A DNA stretch of 64,000 nt. It comes from Acinetobacter gandensis. GTDB taxonomy: Bacteria > Pseudomonadota > Gammaproteobacteria > Pseudomonadales > Moraxellaceae. The notes under the pieces were generated by a model that was not told the DNA's origin, searched no databases, and saw only the letters and a list, made by a program, of their open reading frames with translations. The translations under genes and the position numbers were made by a program. Shown here piece after piece: positions 8,724 through 17,400 of the stretch. Numbering within the stretch: position 1 is the stretch's first letter; every line of letters starts with the position of its first letter. The DNA lies in assembly GCF_001678755.1 (NCBI RefSeq), contig NZ_LZDS01000001.1, positions 1 to 64,000 on the forward strand, given 5' to 3'.

Positions 8724-10565
8724 ATGTCTCAACTGTTACAGATTACAATTTTCCTTGGCGCCTCCCTACTGCTTGTTCCCTTACTCAAGCGTTTCGGGAT
8801 CGCCACCGTATTAGGTTATCTGTTTACTGGTATTTTGCTCGGCCCCGATGTATTTAACATAGCAAGTGACCCTGAAGCTATTCAAGAACTGGCCGAATTT
8901 GGGGTGATTTTGTTGATGTTCTTGATTGGCTTAGAACTACGCCCGCAACGCTTGTGGAGTATGCGCAGCGCAATTTTTGGTATGGGCAGTTTACAAGTCG
9001 GTATTACCGGTATTGTACTTGCAGTGGTGAGTTTCTTTGCCTTACAGCAAGGTATTGCCGCGAGTGTAGTGATTGGTTTTGCATTAGCACTGTCGTCCAC
9101 CGCTTTTGTTCTACAAATGCTGAGTGAAAAACAACAACTCAATACCACCTACGGGCAGCAATCATTTTCGATTTTGCTGTTTCAAGATATGGCGGCAATT
9201 CCCTTAATTGCTGTAATTCCACTATTGGCAGGCACAGAATCATCCCATCACGGCATCGCCTATTTTGCAGCGATTATTGCCACCTTTAGTGGCTTGTTTT
9301 TGTTTAGCCGTTATCTGATGCGCCCATTCTTTCGCTTTGTGGCTAAAAGTGGCGCACATGAACTGATCACTGCCGTCGGCTTGTTCATTGTTTTGGCTGT
9401 GGTCGGTCTGATGGATGTACTTGGCATCAGTACCACACTGGGTGCTTTCCTCACAGGTGTGTTACTTGCGGACTCAGAATTCCGCCACGAACTAGAGGCC
9501 AGTATTGCGCCCTTTAAAGGCTTGCTACTCGGTCTATTTTTTATGACCGTTGGTATGACCACTGAATTATCTTTATTTATCGATATGCCTTGGTTGATTA
9601 TTGGGGGGACGCTGGCTTTACTGCTCATCAAAATGATTTCACTGACTGCCATTGCCCGTTATTTGAAAAATTCATGGCGCAACAGTTTATTGTTGGCAAC
9701 ATGTTTAGCACAAGGCGGTGAATTTGCTTTTGTCGTGCTGAGCGTGGCAAAAAGTGAAAACGTGATTCAGCAAGCCATTTTGCAGCCCATAACCTTGATC
9801 GTGACCTTGTCGATGGTGCTAACGCCAATGCTCTATTGGCTCATGCAATCACAAATTCTGCCGCGTTTTAGTACTAAAACCGTACCTGAATACGATGAAA
9901 TTCCAGATGAACATAATCCTGTTATCATCGCAGGATTTGGTCGTTTTGGTCAGATCATTGCCCGCGTCGCCCACTTACAGCACCTATCATTTACCGCAAT
10001 CGACAGTAATCTTGATAAAGTCGATTTTGTACGAAACTATGGCGGACACCTATATTATGGCGATGCCACCCAGCCCGACATTTTGCGTGCTGCCGGCATT
10101 GAACATGCCAAGATATTCGTACTTGCCATTGATGATATTGAAGATTCAATGAATGTGGCACGCCATATTCGTCTCAACTATCCGCAGTTAAAACTTTTGG
10201 TTCGTGCACGTGACCGTCATCAAGTACATCTGCTACGTGATTTAGGCATTGAACATATTTGGCGTGAAACCTATTTATCATCTTTAGGCATGGCCTATCA
10301 CATGCTGTGTGATTTAGGGGTCAGTGAAGATGATGCCTATAAGAGTATTGAATTATTCCGTGATTACGATGACAAACTATTAGCCCAGCAACAACAGTTC
10401 TATACTGATGAACAGAAAATTTATGAAACCCATCGTAATGCGTTAGCAGAGCTTGAACATCTATTTGAAAGTGATGCATTGGCTCGTGAACAGCCAACAG
10501 GTGTAGATTTGCAGCGTGGCTTACACCGTCACCGAATTGACGTCACAAGAGATGATAATGAATGA
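8724..10565 (+). CDS. Kef-type cation:proton antiporter (CPA2) with RCK domain
   Basis: A 613-residue membrane protein. About 12 hydrophobic segments of the Na_H_Exchanger fold occupy residues 1-380, including the CPA2 core motif around LALSSTAFVLQML and the FLIGLELRP and FMTVGMT segments. A cytosolic RCK/TrkA-N domain follows at about 393-510, with the Rossmann GFGRFG motif (VIIAGFGRFGQIIARVA) and acidic residue after the second strand (TAIDSN). The architecture and length are those of KefB/KefC, glutathione-gated K+/H+ antiporters that protect against electrophiles. No KefF/KefG ancillary oxidoreductase is adjacent, so the ligand and even the cation are uncertain. The downstream gene, hslO (redox chaperone), is on the same strand after 50 bp, which could suggest a shared oxidative or electrophile stress context. 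Confidence 0.9.
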   Translation: MSQLLQITIFLGASLLLVPLLKRFGIATVLGYLFTGILLGPDVFNIASDPEAIQELAEFGVILLMFLIGLELRPQRLWSMRSAIFGMGSLQVGITGIVLAVVSFFALQQGIAASVVIGFALALSSTAFVLQMLSEKQQLNTTYGQQSFSILLFQDMAAIPLIAVIPLLAGTESSHHGIAYFAAIIATFSGLFLFSRYLMRPFFRFVAKSGAHELITAVGLFIVLAVVGLMDVLGISTTLGAFLTGVLLADSEFRHELEASIAPFKGLLLGLFFMTVGMTTELSLFIDMPWLIIGGTLALLLIKMISLTAIARYLKNSWRNSLLLATCLAQGGEFAFVVLSVAKSENVIQQAILQPITLIVTLSMVLTPMLYWLMQSQILPRFSTKTVPEYDEIPDEHNPVIIAGFGRFGQIIARVAHLQHLSFTAIDSNLDKVDFVRNYGGHLYYGDATQPDILRAAGIEHAKIFVLAIDDIEDSMNVARHIRLNYPQLKLLVRARDRHQVHLLRDLGIEHIWRETYLSSLGMAYHMLCDLGVSEDDAYKSIELFRDYDDKLLAQQQQFYTDEQKIYETHRNALAELEHLFESDALAREQPTGVDLQRGLHRHRIDVTRDDNE

Positions 10566-10615
10566 CTTGTGTTTTACAATATCGTCACCATTAATGCTGG
10601 GTTATGGAGAATTTT

Positions 10616-11491
10616 ATGTCTGATTTACGCCAACGCTTTTTTATCGAAGATAGCCCTGTACGTGGTGAAGTGGTTCATCTTGAAGAAACCTTGAATACAA
10701 TTTTTGCGCAACGTGACTATGCACCTGCGGTTCAAGTTCTTTTAGGTGAAATGCTTTGTGCAACTGCTTTATTGGCAAGTACCCTCAAAATTAAAGGTCG
10801 TATTAGCTTGCAAATCCAAGCTGCTGATACATTTAAATGGGCGATGGCTGAATGTAATCACCTTGGTGAAGTACGTGCCCTTGCAGACTATGAAGAAGAT
10901 CCTCATTTCCAAGCAGCAGATGACAGCAGTATTGTGCTGAAATCATTGGTAAACCCAGTTTTATTTATTAATATCGAACCTGAATTTGGTGAACGTTATC
11001 AAGGGATCGTTCCTTTAGATAAGCCAACACTCGCTGGCTGCCTAATGCAATATTACGATTTGTCTGCGCAGATTCCGACACGTATTGTCTTGGCATGTGA
11101 CAACACATTAGCTGGCGGTTTATTAATTCAATTGTTACCTCGCAACAGTGAAGAAGAACAACGCCGTGTAGACGAAGACTTATGGCCTCGTCTTACCATG
11201 TTGACAGAAACACTAAAAGCGGAAGAATTGACTACCCTGCCAGCCAACGAAATTTTATACCGTTTGTACAATGAAGAAGAAGTTCGTCTGCCTGAAGTTG
11301 AAGCATTAAAATTTGGTTGTACTTGTTCGAAGGAGCGCTGTGCCACTGCGCTTGAACAAATTGGTGTCAGTGCTGTACGTGAAACCTTAGAACATCAGAA
11401 TCCAATTGAAATGGATTGCCAATTCTGTAACACCAAGTACACCTTTACCGCCGAAGAAGCCTTATCTCTGTTTGGTGAACATCTAAGTTAA
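10616..11491 (+). CDS. hslO: Redox-regulated holdase chaperone Hsp33
   Basis: A 291-residue Hsp33 orthologue. The body (about 1-225) is the substrate-binding domain, and the C-terminus carries the redox-switch zinc site: CTC within FGCTCSKERC and CQFC about 30 residues later, the CxC...CxxC arrangement of the family. Under oxidative stress the four cysteines form disulfides, zinc is lost and the chaperone is activated to hold unfolding proteins in the cytosol. The frame is open from an ATG at 10604, but the ATG at 10616 (MSDLRQRFF) is preferred because TATGGAG sits at ribosome-binding distance before it and the length then equals E. coli Hsp33 (292). A strong terminator follows. Confidence 0.95.
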   Translation: MSDLRQRFFIEDSPVRGEVVHLEETLNTIFAQRDYAPAVQVLLGEMLCATALLASTLKIKGRISLQIQAADTFKWAMAECNHLGEVRALADYEEDPHFQAADDSSIVLKSLVNPVLFINIEPEFGERYQGIVPLDKPTLAGCLMQYYDLSAQIPTRIVLACDNTLAGGLLIQLLPRNSEEEQRRVDEDLWPRLTMLTETLKAEELTTLPANEILYRLYNEEEVRLPEVEALKFGCTCSKERCATALEQIGVSAVRETLEHQNPIEMDCQFCNTKYTFTAEEALSLFGEHLS

Positions 11492-11512
11492 TTCACCTAC
11501 TCAGTCCAAATA

Positions 11513-11537
11513 AAAAACACCCTTCGGGGTGTTTTTT
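11513..11537 (+). terminator. Intrinsic terminator of hslO
   Basis: AACACCC-TTCG-GGGTGTT with a UUCG tetraloop followed by a T-run, 20 bp after the hslO stop. Confidence 0.85.
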
Positions 11538-11736
11538 TATTTCACATCTTTATGGACTACAGTGTCATCCATCTAGAAGTTGACCATACATATGCCATTT
11601 ACTTAAATCATAAAGTGACGAACAGATCTTGATATCTAAATGTATTCTTGTAGAATCGCGCATGAAATTTAGGCACTAAAATCAATACATGCTGAATTTC
11701 AAAATTAAAAAAATAGCAAAAAAAATGGACAATAAA

Positions 11737-12192
11737 ATGGATAAGAGAACGATCCCTCTACTTTTCAGTTTAGCACTCTCAAGCACAGTCTCTGTGCAAG
11801 CAGCAGATCTAGCTGGAAAATGGAAAACGATTGATGATAAAACGGGCTATGCCCGTGCCGAAGTGCTTATCAGTAAACTCAAAGATGGTAGCTATAGCGG
11901 AAAAATCACCAAAGTACATGCGATACCCAACCGCCCCGCAATCAGTCATTGTGAAAAATGCGAAGGTAAATTGAAAAATGCGCCTTTACTTGGTTTACCG
12001 ATTTTATCGGGCTTCCAACTTAGTGGTAAAAAGGACAACGAATACATCAATGGTAAAGTCATCGACCCACTGTCAGGCCATATGTATCAAGGTAAAGGCC
12101 AGCTCAATGCACGTGGTAATGTCCTGACTCTCCGAGGCTACGTCGGTACAACGCTACTTGGACGCACAGTGTCATGGATACGAATTGAATAA
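11737..12192 (+). CDS. DUF2147 family exported protein (paralogue 1)
   Basis: A small periplasmic-type protein with an N-terminal signal peptide (MDKRTIPLLFSLALSSTVSV, cleavage likely after QAA) and a single DUF2147 domain. The mature part starts with the family signature DLAGKWKTIDDKTGYARAEV and carries a CEKC motif, LGLPILSGF, and the C-terminal ALTLRGY-like/GRTVSW strands. The frame is open from an ATG at 11689, but the ATG at 11737 places the signal peptide at the N-terminus; neither has a clear ribosome binding site, so the start is uncertain. DUF2147 proteins adopt a lipocalin-like or beta-barrel-like small fold; the function is unknown. This is the first of four related genes in 4.3 kb. 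Confidence 0.8.
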   Translation: MDKRTIPLLFSLALSSTVSVQAADLAGKWKTIDDKTGYARAEVLISKLKDGSYSGKITKVHAIPNRPAISHCEKCEGKLKNAPLLGLPILSGFQLSGKKDNEYINGKVIDPLSGHMYQGKGQLNARGNVLTLRGYVGTTLLGRTVSWIRIE

Positions 12193-12434
12193 GTATTAAT
12201 TGCATTATTCAGGCTTTCATTGCCGTAACAACTTGAACTCCAGAGCAAGAAGCTACGGCACACTTAAATCTAAACGCGGTAAATTCCGACTAAATTACTA
12301 GTGTGATTAAATTCATATTTTTATAGAAATTAAATAATTAATTAAAACAATTGAGTGAAAAATAAATTAAATTTCTCATAGGATGAGTAGCAATTTTCAA
12401 ATTATTCAGGCTATATTAATTCCATAATTTTTTT

Positions 12435-12456
12435 ATGCCTTTATATTATTAGGCAT
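12435..12456. other. Small hairpin in the leader of DUF2147 paralogue 2
   Basis: ATGCCT and AGGCAT form a 6-bp stem around a 10-nt A/T loop, followed by TTTCTTT, ending about 20 bp before the start codon at 12477. It could be a weak terminator or leader structure; the stem is short, so the significance is low. The remaining 284-bp gap upstream (12193-12434) is A/T-rich and shows no gene. Confidence 0.3.
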
Positions 12457-12476
12457 TTCTTTATGGGGTACATCCG

Positions 12477-12938
12477 ATGACATCTCACAAAATTTCCACT
12501 CTCCTCTTTGGCCTATGTACAACCTTAAGTTTGAGTACATTTGCGGCAGGTGATCCCTTAGTTGGTACATGGAAAACGATTGATGATCGGACAGGATATT
12601 CACTGTCAGATGTCGTGATTCGTAAAGACAAAGACAATCACTACAGTGCAACCATTATCAATACCCGTAACATCCCAGGTGCAACCCACTACGATATCTG
12701 TGCTAAATGTAGTGGAGCACAAAAAAATCAGCCACTGATCGGTCTAACCACCATGACAGGACTTACTGCTGACCCAAGCCAAGAAAATAGCTTTGTTGGT
12801 GGCGTCATACTCGATCCAAAATCAGGACAACAATATCATGCGCGTGCTCGTTTAATGAGTAATGGTAAGCATCTGGTGATCCATGGTCGCTTAGAAGGTT
12901 CATCGCTCGGTCGAAATGTCACTTGGGTCAAAAACTAA
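12477..12938 (+). CDS. DUF2147 family exported protein (paralogue 2)
   Basis: A 153-residue exported protein. The signal peptide ends near ...LSTFAAG, and the mature domain starts DPLVGTWKTIDDRTGYSL, aligning with the neighbouring paralogues. It holds the CAKC pair (ICAKCSG), the IGLTTMTGL segment, ILDPKSGQQYHARARL and a terminal GRNVTWVK. Compared with paralogues 1 and 3 it is more divergent in its second half (GKHLVIHGRLEGSSLG in place of LTLRGYVG). It has its own upstream gap and its own downstream terminator, so the copies appear to be separately transcribed rather than in one operon. The role is unknown. Confidence 0.85.
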   Translation: MTSHKISTLLFGLCTTLSLSTFAAGDPLVGTWKTIDDRTGYSLSDVVIRKDKDNHYSATIINTRNIPGATHYDICAKCSGAQKNQPLIGLTTMTGLTADPSQENSFVGGVILDPKSGQQYHARARLMSNGKHLVIHGRLEGSSLGRNVTWVKN

Positions 12939-12946
12939 AATTAATT

Positions 12947-12972
12947 AAGCCTTCTTGTCTGAGGGCTTTTTT
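12947..12972 (+). terminator. Intrinsic terminator of DUF2147 paralogue 2
   Basis: AAGCC ... GGGCTTTTTT hairpin directly after the stop codon, with an 11-nt loop and a T-run. Confidence 0.65.
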
Positions 12973-13125
12973 AGCAAAAAAATTCGAGCAAAAACTCTAT
13001 ATTATTGCAATATTCAACCAAATAATGCCAATTAAATCACACCTATCAATTTGATTTAATATATTTTTATATATAAATTAGGCGACTTACTCTAAAAACA
13101 TAAAACTGAATTTTCAGGGGATGAA

Positions 13126-13590
13126 ATGAACAAAATCTATAAACAATTTTTAGCAGGCTGTGTATTTTCTGCTCTGTCAGCATTGTCAATTGCTGCTGAA
13201 AATGATCCCTTAGTCGGTAAATGGAAAACCGTTGATGATCGTACAGGCTATTCACGTGCAGATGTAGAAATTCGTAAAAAAGCGGATGGTACCTATGAAG
13301 GTGTTATTGTGACCACACGCAACGTACCGGGCACAGATAAAATGGTGATTTGCTCAAACTGCCCTGGTGAATTGAAGAATAAACCATTTATCGGCTTACC
13401 TTTTATATGGGACTTTAAACAAGACCCTAAGAATCCGCGTGAATACCAAAATGGTAAAGTACTCGACCCGATTGGCGGTAAGATTTACAAAGGTAAAGCA
13501 CGACTCAGTACCACCGGTCGTCACTTAACCTTACGCGGATATGTTGGGGTTTCAGTCATTGGTCGTAGTGTGACTTGGGTAAAATATTAA
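13126..13590 (+). CDS. DUF2147 family exported protein (paralogue 3)
   Basis: A 154-residue exported protein with a signal peptide (MNKIYKQFLAGCVFSALSAL, cleavage after IAA) and a DUF2147 domain: DPLVGKWKTVDDRTGYSRADV, the CSNC pair (VICSNCPGELKN), IGLPFIWDFKQD, VLDPIGGKIYKGKARL, and the C-terminal LTLRGYVGVSVIGRSVTWVK. It is closest in sequence to the broken fourth copy at 15542-15995 (shared KQD.KNP.EY, GYxGVSxxGRS). A strong AGGGGAT ribosome binding site precedes the ATG. Followed by its own terminator and then cbpA. Function unknown. Confidence 0.87.
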   Translation: MNKIYKQFLAGCVFSALSALSIAAENDPLVGKWKTVDDRTGYSRADVEIRKKADGTYEGVIVTTRNVPGTDKMVICSNCPGELKNKPFIGLPFIWDFKQDPKNPREYQNGKVLDPIGGKIYKGKARLSTTGRHLTLRGYVGVSVIGRSVTWVKY

Positions 13591-13607
13591 TTTCAAACAA
13601 TATTTTA

Positions 13608-13632
13608 AAAGGCCCCGTATCGGGGCTTTTTT
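13608..13632 (+). terminator. Intrinsic terminator of DUF2147 paralogue 3
   Basis: AAAGGCCCCG-TAT-CGGGGCTTTTTT, GC-rich stem with T-run, just after the stop codon. Confidence 0.85.
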
Positions 13633-13732
13633 GTTGTCATGTTTTGAAACAATAAGCTGCAAATATGGACTGTTGCAGTTTGATGAACCCTCTTATATTG
13701 ATTAAAACATGATCAATATTTATACAGAGAGT

Positions 13733-14683
13733 ATGCCTGACAATCACTATCAAACTCTCGGTGTAGCACGTGATGCTTCAACCGATCAAATCAAGAAAGC
13801 CTACCGCAAACTGGCGCGGAAATACCATCCTGATGTCAGTAAAGAAGCGGATGCCGAAGCGCGGATGCAAGCCATTAATGTCGCCTATGACACACTTAGT
13901 GATGCTGAAAAGAAAAAGCAGTATGACTTTGAGCTTGACCATCCACAAGGTTTCACGAGTAACGCTCAGGGCTTTGATCAATCACAATTTTACCGCCAAG
14001 CGGGATCACAGGGGCAAAGTGCTGATTTCAGTGGCTTTGAAGATATTTTTGGACGCTTTGGCCAAGGTTTTGGTGGCGCAGATTATCAATATCAACGTAA
14101 TCAACGCCAAGCTCAGAGCTTCCGTGGTGAAGACCAACATGCTAGCTTAGAAGTTGATATTGATGTGGCCTATCATGGTGCGAATCAGACCATAACACTT
14201 CAAATTCCAAGTTTGAATGCATATGGTGAGCCAGAAGTCCAGCGCAAAACCTTGGCTGTTAAAATTCCTGCGGGAATGAAATCGGGTCAACAGATTCGTT
14301 TAGCTGGACAAGGTCAAAGTGGTTACAACGGTGGCGCGTCTGGCGATTTATATATTGAAATCCTCTATAAGCACACTGAAAAACTTCGAGTTGAAGGTTC
14401 TGATATTTATCAACAATTGAATATTAGTCCCTGGGAAGCAGCACTTGGGCAAAAAATTGAAATTCAGACACCCGATGAAAAAACACTCGAGCTCCAAATT
14501 CCTAAAAATGCACGTGAGGGTCAGCAGCTACGATTAAAAGACAAAGGGATACCAAATAAAACACCTGGTCATCTTTACCTGATCTTAAATATAGTGATAC
14601 CTCCTGCCCAAACTGAACAACAGCAACAAGCCTATAGCGCATTTGCTGAGGCCTTTCCGTCATTTAACCCAAGACAGTCTTAA
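13733..14683 (+). CDS. cbpA: DnaJ-class co-chaperone CbpA
   Basis: A 316-residue J-domain protein. The J domain covers residues 1-65, with the HPD catalytic tripeptide in RKYHPDVS that stimulates DnaK ATPase. A G/F-rich linker follows (GFEDIFGRFGQGFGG), then two C-terminal beta domains that bind clients. There is no zinc-finger, so it is the class B (CbpA) form rather than DnaJ. The ATG at 13733 (MPDNHYQTLGV) is chosen over 13709 because the family begins there and GAGAG lies just upstream. The next gene encodes CbpM, its specific inhibitor, 10 bp downstream, a conserved pairing. In E. coli CbpA is also a stationary-phase curved-DNA-binding nucleoid protein. Confidence 0.93.
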   Translation: MPDNHYQTLGVARDASTDQIKKAYRKLARKYHPDVSKEADAEARMQAINVAYDTLSDAEKKKQYDFELDHPQGFTSNAQGFDQSQFYRQAGSQGQSADFSGFEDIFGRFGQGFGGADYQYQRNQRQAQSFRGEDQHASLEVDIDVAYHGANQTITLQIPSLNAYGEPEVQRKTLAVKIPAGMKSGQQIRLAGQGQSGYNGGASGDLYIEILYKHTEKLRVEGSDIYQQLNISPWEAALGQKIEIQTPDEKTLELQIPKNAREGQQLRLKDKGIPNKTPGHLYLILNIVIPPAQTEQQQQAYSAFAEAFPSFNPRQS

Positions 14684-14693
14684 GGAGAGCGTT

Positions 14694-15032
14694 ATGACCA
14701 CCATTCATTATCGTGAAATTGTCTGTAACGGTTGTAAACAGACTGAAATTGTAGATGAGAAAAAGAGTTTTGATCTACAGCACTTTGCCTCTGCCTGTGG
14801 GCAAAGCCCTGAATGGGTACTCCAACTACTCGAATACGATATTTTGCCTAGCCGTTCCGAAGAACGTATTCATCAATTTTTTGGTGATGATATTTCTAGA
14901 GCGCGGCGAGCGTACCGGCTACAACGCGACTTCGATGCCAGTTTCACTGCCGTCGCAATGATGTTGGACTTAATTGATGAAGTACAACAATTACGTCGCC
15001 AAGTAAAACATCAACAATTTCAAACACACTAA
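14694..15032 (+). CDS. cbpM: Chaperone modulator CbpM
   Basis: A 112-residue protein that binds the J domain of CbpA and blocks its interaction with DnaK. It has the features of the MerR-like CbpM fold: an N-terminal helix-turn-helix-like part (LQHFASACGQSPEWVLQLLE), and a C-terminal coiled coil (DLIDEVQQLRRQVKHQ). The frame extends upstream into cbpA to 14643, but the ATG at 14694 is preceded by AAGGAGAGC, an excellent ribosome binding site immediately after the cbpA stop, so this start is preferred. Together with cbpA it forms a two-gene operon. A hairpin terminator follows. Confidence 0.88.
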   Translation: MTTIHYREIVCNGCKQTEIVDEKKSFDLQHFASACGQSPEWVLQLLEYDILPSRSEERIHQFFGDDISRARRAYRLQRDFDASFTAVAMMLDLIDEVQQLRRQVKHQQFQTH

Positions 15033-15041
15033 GAAACCACA

Positions 15042-15074
15042 CGAATGCTCTGCATTGCAGGGCGTTCTTCTTTT
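15042..15074 (+). terminator. Intrinsic terminator of cbpA-cbpM
   Basis: GAATGCTCTGCA pairs with TGCAGGGCGTTC (one or two wobble/mismatch positions), followed by a T-rich tract at 15065-15074. Confidence 0.7.
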
Positions 15075-15139
15075 TTTACCTGCAGAGAGAACTGTCGACC
15101 ATCATGAAAACAAGAGATTGCAATAAAAAAGTCAAAAAC

Positions 15140-15367
15140 ATGTTTCCAGAGTTTCGAGAGTTAGTCACACAATTACGTGATGAAAACCCTCACTTCGCAC
15201 GAATCTTCGAAGAACATGATGAATTAGATCGTGAGATTATTCAGCTTGAGCTTGATCCTGTGAATCATCACAACAGTGACATTGAGAGTATTAAGCGTAA
15301 AAAACTGAAATTAAAAGATGAAATTTATCGTTTACTGAAAAGTAGCGAAAATAATGATATACCTTAA
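15140..15367 (+). CDS. YdcH-family (DUF465) small coiled-coil protein
   Basis: A 75-residue charged, helical protein. The start MFPEFRELVTQLRDENPHF and the HDELDREI and KRKKLKLKDEIYRLL segments match the DUF465/YdcH family, which has length about 75 and begins MFPE in E. coli. The frame is open from 15104, which would add 12 residues; the family start at 15140 is preferred on homology although neither site has a strong ribosome binding site. Function is not established; proteins of this family are predicted coiled-coil hairpins. It lies between cbpM and the broken DUF2147 copy. Confidence 0.8.
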   Translation: MFPEFRELVTQLRDENPHFARIFEEHDELDREIIQLELDPVNHHNSDIESIKRKKLKLKDEIYRLLKSSENNDIP

Positions 15368-15541
15368 ATATTCATGCGCTTAAAGGAAGGAGTTCCCAAA
15401 ATGATGCATGTTTTGCGCGGCACAGGCCATTCTATATGACATGATAAAATCAGTACTTACTGAGACTGTTGTCACGATGAATTCACTTGTGCTGCTTGCC
15501 AACCTTACTTAATAAGAACAAACATATAAAAGGAAGAATTC

Positions 15542-15995
15542 ATGTCAATACGTCGTATCGTGTTTGGATCATTGCTCTGTGTCAGTGGATTATTACAGGC
15601 CAATGATATTACTGGGTATGGAAAACAATTGATGACCAAACGGGCTATTCTCGAGGTGATGTCACTGTCGTCAAAAATGCAGATGGAACTTATAGTGGGA
15701 AGCTAACGGCGATCCGACCGCTACCCTATAAGCCCTTAGTTGAAATTTGCGTAAAATGTAATGTAAAGGCAAGTTGAAAAACACACCTCTCGTCGGCTTA
15801 GAAATTATGCGTGGTTTTAAGCAAGACAGCAAAAACCCATTGGAATATAGCGGTGGCACCGTACTCGACCCGTTGTCAGGGAATGTCTATAAAGGTAAGG
15901 CCAAACTCAGTAGCACAGGTAAACGTTTATCCATGCGTGGCTATATTGGTGTGTCTGCACTAGGACGAAGTACGACATGGATTCGCGCAGAATAA
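15542..15995 (+). pseudogene. Broken DUF2147 paralogue (copy 4), two frameshifts
   Basis: An ATG with an AGGAAG ribosome binding site at 15542 starts a signal peptide (MSIRRIVFGSLLCVSGLLQ) and NDITG, then the family sequence continues in a different frame (WKTIDDQTGYSRGDVTVVK from 15619) up to an ICVKC motif, then runs into a stop. The rest, GKLKNTPLVGLEIMRGFKQD to GRSTTWIRAE, is found in the third frame and ends at 15995. Both shifts behave as single-base losses (near 15614-15618 and 15755-15768). Restoring two bases would give about 151 residues, the length of the intact copies. All conserved motifs are otherwise present, so inactivation is recent or these are assembly errors. Confidence 0.8.
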
Positions 15996-16038
15996 AAATG
16001 TATTAAGCACTCAATCAAGTCAGCAAGCTGACGAACAA

Positions 16039-17307
16039 TCATTTTATTTTCGTCAGCTTTTCAATTTCTTTCATGGTCTTGACCGTGCCTTTCACTGTTC
16101 CCTTCACCGTCTGCTTAATGGGTTCATAGTCCATAAACCAAAATAAATTCATATGTTGATCGCCATGTTGCTGTGCCAACATATCAATCACGCTCTTTTC
16201 CCCACGCCCAACCAAATGTCGTCGATAGAAATAATACAGCAGCAATATTGTGGTGATGAGCATGATAGCCAACATCAACCAAAAGCCTGTCGGTGATTTT
16301 AAGCCTGGAATAAACTCAAAATTCATTCCATAAATACCTGTCAATAAAGTCAGTGGTGCAAATATGGCGGTAATAATCGCCAGAATCCGCATATTTTCAT
16401 TGGTTTGGTTGGCCACTGCCGAAAAGTGTAAATCGATTGCAGCCTGAACTGCACTGCGTAAACGTGTGGTATGTTTTTGAATTCGTTCAATATGACTGGT
16501 CAAATCATCCACGCGTACCAACATAATGTCCTGCTTTTCACTACGCTTTTTACCCTTTAGATGCGGGTAATTATCGACAATTTCATCACGTAATTCTTGT
16601 AAAGTCTCGATCTGCTCTTCACACAGATTTTCGACCTGTTGAAAGGCCATATTTTCTTGTAGCAATTGATGCCACTTGGTAAAACGTCGATGTCCTTGCA
16701 ATAGTTCTTGTTGCCAAAACTCTACACGACGCGTGAGCGGTACACGTAAATCTAAATAACCATCTACCATATTGTTGAGTAATCGCAGCGCAAGATCGAG
16801 CGGTGTAGTAGCCAGCTTTCGCGGTTTATTTTGCTCATCTATCGGTCGGCTAATCAACGTTTCAATTCGCTGTAAATAACTCTCAATGGCTTTATTGCCT
16901 TTTTCGCGAATGGTAATTAAAACTTGCGGGGTCAGCATAAAACTAATCGGTGTTGTCGCTAAACCAAAAACTCGCTCATGCTTTTCTAGCGCTTGTTCAC
17001 CAGCAACGATTTGATCATCTGGCGTAATCATTTTGCGAAAAATCAGCAGATCATAGTCATCTAAAGTATCAAAAGCACATGGATGTTCTAAATTTAAAAT
17101 ATCGCGTAAATGGTATTCATTGACGCGTAGTTGGCACTGTTGAAAAATTTCATTTTGCCAAGCTTCTGGTCGATTCACCACATCTTCACGGGTGCAATCA
17201 ATCCAGATAAATTCTGGCTCTTGATCGGCTTGCTGTTCGCGCTGCGCTTGGTCTTGGACATAAATATGTGAAGCGGTCGGATGCTGAAAAAAATAGTAGC
17301 TTTGCAT
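16039..17307 (-). CDS. CorA-family divalent cation transporter
   Basis: A 422-residue CorA-superfamily protein. A long cytosolic alpha/beta and helical domain (about 1-295) precedes two C-terminal membrane helices: ILAIITAIFAPLTLLTGIYG then the periplasmic-loop selectivity motif GMN (YGMNFEFIPGLKSP, near residue 327), and FWLMLAIMLITTILLLYYFY. The GMN motif is the hallmark of Mg2+/Co2+/Ni2+ channels CorA and Zn2+ exporters/importers ZntB; the sequence here cannot separate them. A basic C-terminal extension of about 50 residues follows the second helix, with the repeated KGTVKGTVKT segment. It is longer than E. coli CorA (316). Monocistronic; shares a terminator region with pnp. Confidence 0.88.
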   Translation of the reverse strand: MQSYYFFQHPTASHIYVQDQAQREQQADQEPEFIWIDCTREDVVNRPEAWQNEIFQQCQLRVNEYHLRDILNLEHPCAFDTLDDYDLLIFRKMITPDDQIVAGEQALEKHERVFGLATTPISFMLTPQVLITIREKGNKAIESYLQRIETLISRPIDEQNKPRKLATTPLDLALRLLNNMVDGYLDLRVPLTRRVEFWQQELLQGHRRFTKWHQLLQENMAFQQVENLCEEQIETLQELRDEIVDNYPHLKGKKRSEKQDIMLVRVDDLTSHIERIQKHTTRLRSAVQAAIDLHFSAVANQTNENMRILAIITAIFAPLTLLTGIYGMNFEFIPGLKSPTGFWLMLAIMLITTILLLYYFYRRHLVGRGEKSVIDMLAQQHGDQHMNLFWFMDYEPIKQTVKGTVKGTVKTMKEIEKLTKIK

Positions 17308-17346
17308 GACTCATTTTTTATTGTGTTTACATTTGCATAATGCCAT

Positions 17347-17377
17347 AAAAAAAGCCCTCAAAAGAGGGCTTTTTTTA
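17347..17377 (-). terminator. Intrinsic terminator of pnp
   Basis: AAAAAAAGCCCTC-AAAA-GAGGGCTTTTTTT is symmetric with A- and T-runs. On the minus strand it lies 25 bp beyond the pnp stop. Confidence 0.85.
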
Positions 17378-17400
17378 GACTTTAAACATCATTCAAAGTA

